A program made the translations under genes and the position numbers. From the NCBI GenBank assembly GCA_963764215.1, contig CAVXRS010000005.1:682001-746000 (forward strand): 64,000 nucleotides of DNA. The letters are read 5' to 3'. The notes below the pieces were generated by a model that made no database searches, had not been told where the DNA came from, and saw only the letters and a list, made by a program, of their open reading frames with translations. Positions 9,380 through 20,376 of this stretch are shown in pieces. Every line of letters begins with the position of its first letter. Position 1 is the first letter of the stretch. The DNA comes from JAFDWI01 sp963764215 (GTDB lineage: Bacteria; Actinomycetota; Acidimicrobiia; Acidimicrobiales; Iamiaceae).

Positions 9380-10551
9380 GGCCTGCCGACCGTTCGGACG
9401 ATGTCGACGAGCGCGGCGGCCGCGAGGTCCCAGTCGTAGCGCGCCACGTTGGAGGCGCCGCTTGCGACGAGCTGTTCCCTCAGCGCCGCATCACCCAGGA
9501 TCCGGGTCAGCCCGTCGGCGATGGCCGAGGTGTCGTTCGGGTCGACCTGGAGCGCCGCGTCGCCGACGACTTCGGGGAGCACCGAGCGGTTACCGGCGAC
9601 CACCGGGGTTCCGCACGCCATCGACTCCAGCGGAGGCATGCCGAATCCTTCGTAGACGCTCACATAGGCACTCGCGGTCGCGCCGCTGTAGACCGCCGGG
9701 AGGTCCTCGAAGGAGACCTCGTTCTGGAGCATGAGCACCCGCCGACCGTCGGCGATCGCCTCGTCGATGCGGTCGCGGACCTGCTCTTCCTTCCAGGCGC
9801 CGGCGCCGACGAGCACGAGGGTGAACTGGTTCGCGAGCGAATCCGGGAGCGACCGGAACGCGTCGATGAGACGGAGGTGGTTCTTGCGGGGCTCGAAGTT
9901 CCCGACGCTCACGATGTAGTCGCCGAAGATCCCATGACGATGGGTCACCTCGGCGATCTCACGTTCGGACCGGCGGTAGAAGTGGCGGGCGTCGACTGCG
10001 CACGACACCACGTGCACCTTCGACGCCGACACCTGGTACACCTCGACGATCTCGTCGGCCATCGTCCTGGTGAGCGCGGTGACCGCGTCGGATTCGCGCA
10101 CTGCTTTGGCCACTTCCCGCCGGAGGAACTCGCCGTTGGCCTCGTGCACCATCTCGGGCACCTGGACGAAGCACAGGTCGTGGACCGCGGTGATCGAGCG
10201 GGAACGCCGCAGTGGCCACTTGGCGAAATCGGGGAAGAAGTACACGCCCCGGCCCAGCAACAGGTCCATCGGAGGAAGACGATCCTGCTCGACCAACTTG
10301 CGGAAGAGTCCGAACGAGATGGGCATCGACAGCGGGCGAATGTGGCGGAACCGGTAGCGGTCGAGGCGCACCCGACGTTCCGCGGGGACGGCGAGCCGGA
10401 CATCGAGGGTCTCGGTCGAGCCGAGTCGCCGATCGAGTGCCTGCAGGAGTTGCATCGTGTAGTTGCCGACCCCGCTGAAGTGGTCGTCAACCAGCGGCTT
10501 GCCGTCGATGATCAGTCGGTCCGAGCGACCGCCCGCCCGGCTACGCGGCAT
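9376..10551 (-). CDS. Glycosyltransferase family 4
   Basis: This 391-residue GT-B enzyme starts with DRLIIDGKPLVDDHFSGVGNYTMQLL, a pattern common in mannosyltransferases of the WbaZ/MtfA type. The donor domain shows VSVGNFEPRKNHLRLIDAF and YVSVYEGFGMPPLESMACGTPVV. The gene overlaps the upstream methyltransferase by 11 bases and the downstream GT4 by 4 bases, indicating tight translational coupling. Mannosyl transfer is an inference from the N-terminal pattern and from the gmd/rmd/manB context. Confidence 0.88.
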   Translation of the reverse strand: MPRSRAGGRSDRLIIDGKPLVDDHFSGVGNYTMQLLQALDRRLGSTETLDVRLAVPAERRVRLDRYRFRHIRPLSMPISFGLFRKLVEQDRLPPMDLLLGRGVYFFPDFAKWPLRRSRSITAVHDLCFVQVPEMVHEANGEFLRREVAKAVRESDAVTALTRTMADEIVEVYQVSASKVHVVSCAVDARHFYRRSEREIAEVTHRHGIFGDYIVSVGNFEPRKNHLRLIDAFRSLPDSLANQFTLVLVGAGAWKEEQVRDRIDEAIADGRRVLMLQNEVSFEDLPAVYSGATASAYVSVYEGFGMPPLESMACGTPVVAGNRSVLPEVVGDAALQVDPNDTSAIADGLTRILGDAALREQLVASGASNVARYDWDLAAAALVDIVRTVGRP

Positions 10552-11887
10552 CGGACTTGTGGGCGAGGACTGCGTAATCCATGTGGCCGAAGAGCAAGGA
10601 GTTGAGACGCTCCACAGCCTGTCTCGATCTCTCGACGGCCTCGGGGTCCGCGTCGGATCCGACGACCAGGAGTTCCGGGTCGAGCCGGAGCGCGTCCCTG
10701 GGGTGGAGCCAGCGGACCTCGATGTCGGTGTAGCCGCGATGGTGGAGCAGGAACTCGAGCAGCCGAGGATGGACGGGGCGCAGGTGGGTCGGGTCGATCC
10801 AGAAGAATTCGCCGCTGACCGTGAGGTTCGTGGGGTTCGGAGTCTCCAGGACGAGCAGGCCGCCCGGGGCGAGCGCGACGAGGGCTGCGTCGACCAACTG
10901 GACGGCCTGATCGAATGTCAGGTGTTCCACGACGTGGAAGCTGGTGATCGCCCGTACCGATCCGGGAGGTACCGAGCGGAGGTGGGCGATCGGTTCATCG
11001 GTCCGTGCGTCCAGGCCACGTTCGGTGCAACGGGCCACCGCGGCCGGGTTCGCGTCGAGTCCATAGGCTTCGATGTCGGACGCGGAGAGGAGTTCGAGCC
11101 ATTCGCCGCGACCGCAGCCGATGTCGATCACGGGCCCGTCCCCCTCGACGGCGCGGACGTCGTCGAGGTAGCCCTCGAGCATTTCGGTGACGAACGCACG
11201 GGTGCCACGGAAGGCGTCCTCGAACTCCTGGTAGAGCTGGTCTTCAGGTGAGATCACCGCGGCATCGGCGGTCGGCCGCGCCTCGGGGTGCGTCTGGGGT
11301 GCGGAGAGGTTCACACGGGCCTCGAGTAAGGCGATCCTCGCCCGGAGTGCCTCGATGTCGTCGTGGGGATCGTCGAGATGGTCGGCCCCGAAGAAGCGAC
11401 GGAGATCGCGTTCGAGCCCCCGCACCCGGGCGATGAGGCGGTCGATGGAGATGGAGTCGGAGGTCGCAGCGTCGACATCGGTCGGTGTGGACGCCGAGCG
11501 CAGTTCGTCGTGGCTGTCGAGACGGATCCCGAACCGGTCGATGACCTCGACGAGCTCGTTCACGGACGCCGACAGGACGTCGGCCTCTCGTCGGCTCGCA
11601 ACGAGGCCGTCGACGACCTCGGCGAGGGTCACCACGACGTCCGCGAGCGCGTCGTTGTACACGCCCTGTGGGGCCACGACGGGGCGGAGACCTTCGACGA
11701 CGGCCCGTTTGAGCGGTCGGAGCCGGGCATCCTCGGGGATGTCGTAGGTGTCGGAGAGGATCCGGGAAACCGACTCGAGGCGAAGTCGGGCATGGGCGAC
11801 CCGGTCGGGGAGATCGTGGCGGGCGGGCGCGCTGCCCAGGCTCGAGATGCGCAGCCGCAGATCGTCGGCATCCGGGGTCGTCGACAT
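10541..11887 (-). CDS. SAM-dependent methyltransferase with coiled-coil N-terminus
   Basis: The 448-residue product has an N-terminal helical region (about 1-215). It includes a leucine-rich stretch around IDRLIARVRGLERDLRRFF and ALRARIALLEARV. A class I methyltransferase domain follows, with motif I VIDIGCGRGEWLELL, the later AITSFHVVEHLTFDQAV and GLLVLETPNPTNL. This layout resembles methyltransferases that cap O-antigen chains and sit on a coiled-coil ruler, such as WbdD, although no kinase domain is visible here. The gene is first in an operon with two GT4 genes. Its ATG at 11887 is preceded by TACACT 8 bases upstream. Chain capping linked to the Wzt C-terminal domain is a plausible but unproven role. 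Confidence 0.82.
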   Translation of the reverse strand: MSTTPDADDLRLRISSLGSAPARHDLPDRVAHARLRLESVSRILSDTYDIPEDARLRPLKRAVVEGLRPVVAPQGVYNDALADVVVTLAEVVDGLVASRREADVLSASVNELVEVIDRFGIRLDSHDELRSASTPTDVDAATSDSISIDRLIARVRGLERDLRRFFGADHLDDPHDDIEALRARIALLEARVNLSAPQTHPEARPTADAAVISPEDQLYQEFEDAFRGTRAFVTEMLEGYLDDVRAVEGDGPVIDIGCGRGEWLELLSASDIEAYGLDANPAAVARCTERGLDARTDEPIAHLRSVPPGSVRAITSFHVVEHLTFDQAVQLVDAALVALAPGGLLVLETPNPTNLTVSGEFFWIDPTHLRPVHPRLLEFLLHHRGYTDIEVRWLHPRDALRLDPELLVVGSDADPEAVERSRQAVERLNSLLFGHMDYAVLAHKSDAA

Positions 11888-11895
11888 CGCACGGC

Positions 11896-11901
11896 AGTGT
11901 A
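11896..11901 (-). promoter_or_regulatory. Leaderless-type -10 box TACACT for the methyltransferase-GT4 operon
   Basis: TACACT on the minus strand is followed by 8 bases and ATG at 11887, the typical leaderless spacing in this window. Confidence 0.5.
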
Positions 11902-11941
11902 ACCAACGACGGGGCCGCCACCGTGGCCACCCTGGACGCGG

Positions 11942-11973
11942 ACGGGACCCCGGGATGCATCCCGGGGTCCCGT
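11942..11973. terminator. Perfect 32-nt palindrome, probable terminator
   Basis: The sequence is perfectly self-complementary: CGGGACCCCGGGATG is followed at once by its reverse complement, with one further A-T pair outside. It is followed by TTT on the plus strand. It lies between the end of the coiled-coil gene (12112) and the promoter of the methyltransferase operon, which is where a transcript from the former should end. Confidence 0.55.
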
Positions 11974-12111
11974 TTCGTCGTCGCCCGCCCCCGGGGGAAG
12001 AGGCGAGCGGTACGTGTCGCGTCGGAAGGGGAACCGATGATGCGACACGCTCCGACCGGATGTGTTCACGGTCGGAGGAACTTGGCGCGACCTTGGCGCG
12101 CCGGACAACGG

Positions 12112-12537
12112 TCAGGCGACGCGGCCGACCAGGGTGCGGACCTGACCGCGGGCGTCACGGGCTGCGTCGCGGGCCCCGGCGATGAGGTCGGCGGCCTGGT
12201 CGGGCAGGCGTGACTCGACGGTGTCGAGCACGGTGTCGATCCGCGTTTCGAGATCGGCGAGACGCTCTTCGACGAGCTTGATCCGGTCGTCGAAGGTGTC
12301 GGACAGGCGCTCGAGTTGGCTGGTCGCGTCCGTGGTGACCCGTTCGAGATTCTCGCGGGCTTCGTTGATCTGCGCAGTGAGCTGATCGGGGAGGCCGTTG
12401 GTGAACTCCTGGGCCTGACGCGTGATTTCGCGCCGTTGGACCTGGGCCCGCTGAGCGGTGAGGACACCGAAGCCGATGGCCACGTAGGCCACGTCCTTGA
12501 GGGTCTTGGTGACATCGTCGATGGAAAGTTCCGCCAT
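12112..12537 (-). CDS. Small coiled-coil protein of unknown function
   Basis: The 141-residue product starts MAELSIDDVTKTLKDVAYVAIGFGVL, with one short hydrophobic helix near the N-terminus (about 13-28). A long charged helix with heptad-like spacing follows (SQLERLSDTFDDRIKLVEERLADLETRI). The tail is basic and Ala-rich. The pattern resembles small membrane-associated, apolipoprotein-like or phasin-like proteins of Actinobacteria, but I cannot assign a function. The ATG at 12537 was chosen because AAGGAG lies 7 bases upstream; an earlier ATG at 12579 lacks such a site. A promoter bracketed by inverted repeats lies upstream, so expression is probably regulated. Confidence 0.7.
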   Translation of the reverse strand: MAELSIDDVTKTLKDVAYVAIGFGVLTAQRAQVQRREITRQAQEFTNGLPDQLTAQINEARENLERVTTDATSQLERLSDTFDDRIKLVEERLADLETRIDTVLDTVESRLPDQAADLIAGARDAARDARGQVRTLVGRVA

Positions 12538-12570
12538 GATGCGGCTCCTTCTCGGAGGGGAAAGTGGGAC

Positions 12571-12609
12571 TGCTTGCAAGCTAGCGGTTTTGTTTAACTA
12601 TTGCAAGCA
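12571..12609 (-). promoter_or_regulatory. Promoter bracketed by a perfect 9-bp inverted repeat
   Basis: TGCTTGCAA at 12571-12579 and its exact reverse complement TTGCAAGCA at 12601-12609 are 21 bases apart. On the minus strand the outer copy supplies a -35-like TTGCAA (12606-12601). After 17 bases comes the -10-like TAGCTT (12583-12578), which overlaps the inner copy. The arrangement suits a dimeric repressor that covers both promoter boxes of the coiled-coil gene. Confidence 0.55.
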
Positions 12610-12614
12610 CCCGG

Positions 12615-12636
12615 CGCTGTGGCTGTTGCCACAGCG
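12615..12636. other. Hairpin, 9-bp stem with TGTT loop
   Basis: CGCTGTGGC, TGTT, GCCACAGCG forms a perfect stem in the divergent intergenic region. Other GC-rich dyads follow it up to 12680. Function is unclear. Confidence 0.4.
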
Positions 12637-12740
12637 GTCGCCCCCGGGTTCCTGCGGCCCGCAGGTTCGCCCCGATCGGGGTGTCGCAGACTCGAGAACG
12701 AGGTCGCCACGAATATTACGGAATCGTTGCGGCGCTCCCG

Positions 12741-12746
12741 TAGGCT
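12741..12746 (+). promoter_or_regulatory. Leaderless-type -10 box TAGGCT for the GT2-membrane fusion
   Basis: TAGGCT is followed by 9 bases and the GTG start at 12756. No convincing -35 box is visible. Confidence 0.5.
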
Positions 12747-12755
12747 GGAGTTCCC

Positions 12756-15700
12756 GTGGTAGCCGACGACACGACGCCGTCCGATCCGGACGATCACATT
12801 GTTCTCACGACACGAGCAGAGGCGTTCGCCGAACTCGAGGACCTGAACGCTCCGGAGACGCCGGAATCCGACGTCCCCGACGGCGCAGTGGACGACGCGT
12901 CCGGGGAGTTCGCCTCGGCCCCACCGATCGTGGCCGTCATGGTGGTCCACAACGCCGGGGAGTGGTTGGACGAGTCCCTCAGGGCACTGGGGAACCAGAC
13001 GTACGAGAACCTTTCCGTGTTGGTGATCGACGCGGCGAGCGACATCGATCCGACGCCACGGGTCGCGCGGGTGCTCCCCGGCGCGTTCGTGCGGCGCCTC
13101 GAACACAACGTCGGGTTCGGTCCCACGCTGAACGAGATCCTCGAGCTGGTGTCGGGTGCGGCGTTCTTCTGTCTGTGCCACGACGACGTGGCTCTCGATC
13201 CGAGCTGTGTGCGTCGCCTCGTCGAGGAGGCGTTCCGGTCCAACGCGGGGATCGTCGGGCCGAAGCTGGTCGACTGGGACGATCCGGAAGTGCTGCTCGA
13301 CGTCGGCTTCACGGTCGACAAGTCCGCCGGTCGGGCGCCGTACGCGGAGTGGGGCGAACTCGACCAGGGCCAGCACGACGCCGTACGTGACGTGTTCGCG
13401 GTGTCCGGAGGCTGCACGCTGGTCCGGGCCGATCTCTTCGAGCACCTCGGTGGTTTCGATCCTCACCTCGATCTGCTCGGCGAAGATCTCGATTTGTGTT
13501 GGCGCACCCACCTGGTCGGTGGCCGGGTGGTGGTCGCACCCCAGGCGCGTGCCCGACACCGCCAGGCGCTCGCGGATCGGGTCGACGTGGAGCGGCTCAT
13601 CCGGGTCGACGCGGCCCACCGGATCCGTACGGCGCTCACCAACTACCGCTTCGCCCACCTGTGCCTTCTGCTTCCCCAGATCCTGGTCATCTCCCTCGTC
13701 GAAGCCATCGTGGAGACGTCGATCGGGCGCCGTGCCCAGGCCCGCGCCCAACTCGCCGCGTGGGGAACGAACCTGCGCGAGCTCCCTGGGATCATGCGGG
13801 CCCGCCGCAATGTCGCCCGGATCCGCGAGCACAACGATCGAAGCATCCGTCGGCTCCAGACCCACACGTGGGCGCGCCTCGACGGCATCGTCCAGGCACA
13901 CCGACGAGCCGGTACCGCAGCGGACCTCGGGTTCGTGCCCGACGAATCCGAGGGGATGGACGAACCGGGGACGGGAACCGGCGCGAAGCGGTCGCTGGTC
14001 GGCTGGGGCGTCATCGCCGTCGTGGCCGTGGTCGTGTTGGGCACGCGGGAGTTGTTCTTCGGCGCGCTACCGCCGATCGGAAGCTTCGCCCGGGTCCCCG
14101 GAAGCGTGGGTGACCTGTGGCGGGCCTGGCTGAGCTCGTGGAATCCGATGGGGCTGGGATCGTCCCAGTCACCGGCTGCCGGACTCGCCCCCATGGCCCT
14201 TGTCGGATCGATCTTCGGGGGGGCGCTCGGGTTTCTCCGTCGGGTCATGATCCTGCTGCCGCTGCCTATCGGTCTTTTCGGGGCCTGGCATCTGGCTCGG
14301 CCGACCGGGTCGCGACGGGCGCAGCTCGTCGCACTGGTCGTGTACGCCGCTGTGCCCGTTCCCTGGAATGCCTTCGCCCAGGGACGCCTGGGCGGTCTGC
14401 TGCTCTACGCCACGGCGCCCTGGTTGGTGCATGCCTGTGCCCAGGCCATGCAGGTCGAGCCTTTCGTCGCGTCGCCGAGTGGTCGCAGTCGACGCCGGTG
14501 GTGGTCGCGGCTGCTTGGCATGGGGCTGTTGCTCGCCGTGGTGGGCTCGCTGGTCCCGGCAGTCGCCGGGGTGGCCGTGGTGATCGCGGTCGGTCTGGCC
14601 CTGGGATCCCTGGCGACCGGTCGGGTCGGCGGTCTGGCGCGGCTGATGGCCGTGGTGATCGGTGGCGTCGCGGTGGCCGCGGTGCTGTTGCTGCCCTGGA
14701 CAGCCGTCGGACCGGCGCGATCGCTGAGCGTGTTGGCAGGTATGCGTTCGGGTTCCCACGGCTGGCTCGATCTCGGTCAGATACTCCGGTTCCAGTCGGG
14801 CCCGATGGGTGCCGGGTTCCTCGGCTACGCGTTGTTGATCGTCGCTGCCCTGCCACTGGCGCTGGGCCGATCCTGGCGATTCCGGTGGGCGGTGAGGGGA
14901 TGGGGCGTGGCCCTGACCGCGTGGGCGGTCGTCTGGCTGGGCCAGCAGCGTTGGTTCGATCTGGTGGTGCCGCCGCCCGAAGTCCTGCTCGCCCCGGCCG
15001 CGATCGGACTCGCCCTGGCCGCGGCCTGTGGCATGGTGGCCATCGAGGTGGATCTGCGGGCCTACCGATTCGGCTGGGCGCAGGCGGCCTCCGTGCTCGC
15101 CGGTGTCGCCCTGGTCCTGACCGTCCTGCCCGTCCTGGGCACGGCGACCGACGGTCGGTGGAAGATGGCACCGGTTGGGTTGGACGAAGCCCTGAGTCCG
15201 GTCGTGAAGCAGCAGGCCGGACAATCGTTCCGGGTCGTGTGGGCCGGCGACCCCGACACCGTGCCGGTTGCCGGTTGGTCGCTCGGTGACACGCTGACGG
15301 TGGGCGTGTCCGACAATGGGATGCCCACCCTGGCCGACCTCTGGGCGCCGGCCGATCCGCAAGGCTCGAGAGCGCTCCTCGATGCGCTCCGACTGGCGAT
15401 GGACGGTCAGACGACGCGGGTCGGACGGGTCCTGGCGGACATGGGGGTCCGCTACCTGGTCCTGCCCCGGCAGGTCGTCCCGATGCCCTACCGGTCCACC
15501 GCACATCCACTGCCCGACAAGCTGCTGAACGCCTTGGACGATCAACTCGACCTTGCCCGGGTTCCGGCCAACGACGCGGTCGTGGTTTACCAGAACGACG
15601 CCTGGCGGCCGGGGGCGACGCTCTGGCCGGCCGGCACGCCGCACGGACACTCGGTAGCCGATGCCCTGGACGCGTCGGGTGGTCGCTCGACGCTCCGACG

Positions 15701-16223
15701 ACTCGATTCGACCCGGACCACCCGGGGTGTGCTCCCCTCGGCAGGCATCCTGGCGATCCACGAACCGGTTGATTCGCATTGGCGGCTCACCGTCGACGGT
15801 CGTGCGGCGCGCCCGGTGACGTTGTGGGGTTGGGAGCAGGGCTTCGTCGTACCGCACGGGGGACGGGCGAGCCTGCGCTACGAATCGGGTCCGTCTCGAA
15901 CCGTGGTGCTGGTTCTCGTGGCGTTGGCCTGGGTGGTGGTCATCGCCGCGTGGTTGCTCAGCCGGCGGCGGAGTGGCGTCGACGAGCTGACCGCGCCGGT
16001 CGACCACGTCGACGCCGACGAGGGAACGCTCGTGCAGGTTTCCGGCGGGGACGGTGGTGGCGCCGAGGTGGTGGTCGACGAAGTCCGGGTGGGCGACGAG
16101 GCCGGGTCCGACGACCACGGTCCGGCGCGCGACGCCCCTGACGATGCCCGCGGCGATGCGACGCGCGATCCCGGTGCCGAGGGCGTGGACGACGATGCCG
16201 AGATCCCAGGAGACGATCGATGA
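12756..16223 (+). CDS. Glycosyltransferase family 2 fused to a large multi-pass membrane region
   Basis: The 1155-residue protein has an acidic N-terminus, then a GT2 domain (about 55-300). That domain shows VAVMVVHNAGEWLDESL, the nucleotide-sugar site CLCHDDVALDP and GEDLDLCWRTHLVGG. After about residue 395 there are about ten membrane segments, including WGVIAVVAVVVLG and LLLAVVGSLVPAVAGVAVVIA. A periplasmic-like domain contains GVRYLVLPRQVVPM and NDAVVVYQNDAW, and a last membrane helix (VVLVLVALAWVVVIAAWLL) precedes an acidic tail. In Actinobacteria such fusions sit next to DUF5719 and manB genes and are thought to act in cell-wall glycan assembly. The stop overlaps the next start (ATGA). 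The GTG start at 12756 follows a TAGGCT box. Confidence 0.85.
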   Translation: MVADDTTPSDPDDHIVLTTRAEAFAELEDLNAPETPESDVPDGAVDDASGEFASAPPIVAVMVVHNAGEWLDESLRALGNQTYENLSVLVIDAASDIDPTPRVARVLPGAFVRRLEHNVGFGPTLNEILELVSGAAFFCLCHDDVALDPSCVRRLVEEAFRSNAGIVGPKLVDWDDPEVLLDVGFTVDKSAGRAPYAEWGELDQGQHDAVRDVFAVSGGCTLVRADLFEHLGGFDPHLDLLGEDLDLCWRTHLVGGRVVVAPQARARHRQALADRVDVERLIRVDAAHRIRTALTNYRFAHLCLLLPQILVISLVEAIVETSIGRRAQARAQLAAWGTNLRELPGIMRARRNVARIREHNDRSIRRLQTHTWARLDGIVQAHRRAGTAADLGFVPDESEGMDEPGTGTGAKRSLVGWGVIAVVAVVVLGTRELFFGALPPIGSFARVPGSVGDLWRAWLSSWNPMGLGSSQSPAAGLAPMALVGSIFGGALGFLRRVMILLPLPIGLFGAWHLARPTGSRRAQLVALVVYAAVPVPWNAFAQGRLGGLLLYATAPWLVHACAQAMQVEPFVASPSGRSRRRWWSRLLGMGLLLAVVGSLVPAVAGVAVVIAVGLALGSLATGRVGGLARLMAVVIGGVAVAAVLLLPWTAVGPARSLSVLAGMRSGSHGWLDLGQILRFQSGPMGAGFLGYALLIVAALPLALGRSWRFRWAVRGWGVALTAWAVVWLGQQRWFDLVVPPPEVLLAPAAIGLALAAACGMVAIEVDLRAYRFGWAQAASVLAGVALVLTVLPVLGTATDGRWKMAPVGLDEALSPVVKQQAGQSFRVVWAGDPDTVPVAGWSLGDTLTVGVSDNGMPTLADLWAPADPQGSRALLDALRLAMDGQTTRVGRVLADMGVRYLVLPRQVVPMPYRSTAHPLPDKLLNALDDQLDLARVPANDAVVVYQNDAWRPGATLWPAGTPHGHSVADALDASGGRSTLRRLDSTRTTRGVLPSAGILAIHEPVDSHWRLTVDGRAARPVTLWGWEQGFVVPHGGRASLRYESGPSRTVVLVLVALAWVVVIAAWLLSRRRSGVDELTAPVDHVDADEGTLVQVSGGDGGGAEVVVDEVRVGDEAGSDDHGPARDAPDDARGDATRDPGAEGVDDDAEIPGDDR

Positions 16224-17755
16224 GCGAAGAGGATCCCCCAGGTCTGCTCGGGCGGTTGGTGCTCATCGGGGTGCTGATCGCGCTGATCGGCGGTGCCGCG
16301 GTGTTCGATCGGACGTCTTCGCAACGGGCGCCCCACCCCGTCAGTCCACCGGCGGACGCGGCCCAGATCGGGGCGGAGACCTTCGCCGCGCCGACCCTGA
16401 TCCAGCGTGACCGGGCGGTTCCCACGGCGTCTCGTCTCGGGGACGCGTCGGTGACCTGGTTCTGTGGGGGTGCCCCGGCAAAGGGGACGACACTGCTGCT
16501 GACCAACCGTGCTGCACAGACGCGCACCGCGACGATCACGGCGCAGACGACGACGGGCCCGGCTCGTGTGCGCAACGTCGACGTCCCGGCGCACACGACC
16601 CGGCAGGTGGACGCCGCCTTTGCCGGCACCGCGGCGCTGGGCGCCGTCGTCGAATCCCGGAAAGGTGGGCTGGTGGCGACCGAGCGGTTCACCGGTGACC
16701 AGGGCGTGACCACCGCGTCCTGTGCCACGGCGTCGTCGGCTTCGTGGTATTTCGCCGGCGGCAACACCGACCGCGGTTCGACCGAGCGGTTGGTGTTGTT
16801 CAACCCGTTCGACGAACTGGGTACCGCGGACGTGACGTTTCTGACTCCGAACGGGTTTCGGCACCCCCAGGCCACGCAGGGACTTGCGGTTCCCGGTCGG
16901 TCGGTCGTGGTGGTCGACGTGGGCAAGGTGCAGAACCGGCGCAGCGGGCTGGGCAGTGTCGTGACGACCCGTGCGGGACGTCTGGTGGCCTGGCGTTACC
17001 AGACGTTCGACGGCACCGGCCCGAAGCTCGCCGGTGGTTCGGCGGCCAAGGGGGTTTCGGTGACGCTGGGACTTTCCGCGCCGTTGACCGGGTTCGCGCT
17101 TCCGGCCGCGGTCATCGGCCAGGGGGTGACGCCGCGCATCATCGTGGCGAATCCGGGTACGTCGGCTTCCAAGGTGCGTCTGAGCTTCGATCCCGTCGAT
17201 CCCGGGAACAACGCCAGCGTGCCGTCGGTCGACCTCGATCTCGCCGCCGGTGAGGTGAAGGTGCTCAGCGATGACGACCTGCGACAGATTCCTCAGGGCG
17301 CGGTGTTCACGGTGACCGGACGGGTGGTCGACGGTGGGGCCGTGGCCGCGGAGCTGTGGTTCGACGGGGCGCGGCCGTCCAAGGGTCACGGAGCTTTCGC
17401 CACGGTCGCGGTGCCCGTGGCGGCCACCGCCTGGGTCGTGCCGGTCGGACTCGGATCGGCGCCGCTCGACCAGCTCCAGATCCAGGCCCGTGGCCACGCG
17501 GCGTCGGTCCGGATCTGGCGGATCGGCGACGGTGGGAGGGTTCGAGTGACCGGCGACGGGGTCCCGACGCGGGTGACCTCGTCGGGTGTCACCGCGGTCG
17601 ACCTCGCCGCAGCCCTGAAGGGTCACCAGGGCGAGGCGGTGGTCGTGGAGGCCACCGCGCCCGTCGTGGTGTCGCGGATGCAGGCCGGCGCGAAGGACGA
17701 AGGACTCGTGTCGCTCCCCGGCGTGCCCGTGGTGGGAAGCCTCGCCCCGGGGTGA
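16220..17755 (+). CDS. DUF5719-like membrane-anchored envelope protein
   Basis: The 511-residue protein has one N-terminal membrane helix (LLGRLVLIGVLIALIGGAAVF) and an extracytoplasmic beta-rich region. Repeated motifs such as VTWFCGGAPAKGTTLLLTN and ASWYFAGGNTDRGSTERL suggest tandem beta domains, each with the W-[FY]-[CF] pattern of DUF5719. The family is conserved in Actinobacteria beside GT2 and mannose-metabolism genes, but its function is not known to me. It overlaps the GT2 fusion by 4 bases, so it probably works with that enzyme at the outer face of the membrane. Confidence 0.75.
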   Translation: MSEEDPPGLLGRLVLIGVLIALIGGAAVFDRTSSQRAPHPVSPPADAAQIGAETFAAPTLIQRDRAVPTASRLGDASVTWFCGGAPAKGTTLLLTNRAAQTRTATITAQTTTGPARVRNVDVPAHTTRQVDAAFAGTAALGAVVESRKGGLVATERFTGDQGVTTASCATASSASWYFAGGNTDRGSTERLVLFNPFDELGTADVTFLTPNGFRHPQATQGLAVPGRSVVVVDVGKVQNRRSGLGSVVTTRAGRLVAWRYQTFDGTGPKLAGGSAAKGVSVTLGLSAPLTGFALPAAVIGQGVTPRIIVANPGTSASKVRLSFDPVDPGNNASVPSVDLDLAAGEVKVLSDDDLRQIPQGAVFTVTGRVVDGGAVAAELWFDGARPSKGHGAFATVAVPVAATAWVVPVGLGSAPLDQLQIQARGHAASVRIWRIGDGGRVRVTGDGVPTRVTSSGVTAVDLAAALKGHQGEAVVVEATAPVVVSRMQAGAKDEGLVSLPGVPVVGSLAPG

Positions 17756-17826
17756 GGCCCCCACGGGCTGCTGTTGCGATGCGGGCAGGTTGGGCCGCGT
17801 GAGGGCGCGGCGGACAGACTCGTGCC

Positions 17827-18246
17827 ATGGTGCAGCTGGTCATCGCAATCGTGGTGGTTCTCGGTGGCATCGGGCTGGCGTACCTGATTCGCCGTCGAGA
17901 CTCCGGGCGCATGGCGAGGGGTGGGACCTGGACCGTCCCGGCACAGCTCGACCTCTCGGACTTCGGGGCATTCGACACCGACCAGGTTGCCGTGGTGTTC
18001 TCTTCGGCCACCTGTGATTCTTGTGCCGGCACCTGGGAGCGTCTGTGCGATCTGGCCGGGGCGGATACCGCGGTTGCGTTGGTCAGCTTTCAGGAGCATC
18101 GGGATCTCCACGACCGCTACGGCATCGATGCGGTGCCGACCCTGGTGATCGCCGATGCCGAGGGAGTGGTCACCCGCTCATTCGTCGGGCCGCCTGAACC
18201 AGGCGAACTCGCCGCCGCGCTCGGGAACGCCGAAGAGGCCGACTGA
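17827..18246 (+). CDS. Membrane-anchored thioredoxin-like protein
   Basis: The 139-residue product has an N-terminal membrane helix (VQLVIAIVVVLGGIGLAYLI) and a thioredoxin fold. VVFSSATCDSCAGTWERL carries a C-D-S-C redox motif, and the cis-proline lies in YGIDAVPTLVIADAEG. It could act as a thiol-disulfide enzyme facing either side of the membrane; topology cannot be settled from sequence. It follows the DUF5719 gene in the same direction and is convergent with ftsH, with only 9 bases between stops. Its partner proteins are unknown. Confidence 0.82.
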   Translation: MVQLVIAIVVVLGGIGLAYLIRRRDSGRMARGGTWTVPAQLDLSDFGAFDTDQVAVVFSSATCDSCAGTWERLCDLAGADTAVALVSFQEHRDLHDRYGIDAVPTLVIADAEGVVTRSFVGPPEPGELAAALGNAEEAD

Positions 18247-18255
18247 CCCTGGCCC

Positions 18256-20364
<2,109 letters not shown>

Positions 20365-20370
20365 GGCTCC

Positions 20371-20376
20371 ATGGTA
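20371..20376 (-). promoter_or_regulatory. Candidate -10 box TACCAT for ftsH
   Basis: TACCAT on the minus strand ends 6 bases before ATG at 20364, consistent with leaderless initiation. Confidence 0.4.

Noticed and set aside
8036..9439. 467-residue plus-strand open frame opposite the GT4 gene
   Set aside because: It is a GC-rich shadow of the glycosyltransferase, with no domain and a low-complexity composition.
12037..12213. Small plus-strand ORF with a possible ribosome-binding site starting MMRHAPTGC
   Set aside because: It overlaps the coiled-coil gene on the other strand, is arginine-rich shadow-like sequence and has no recognisable feature.
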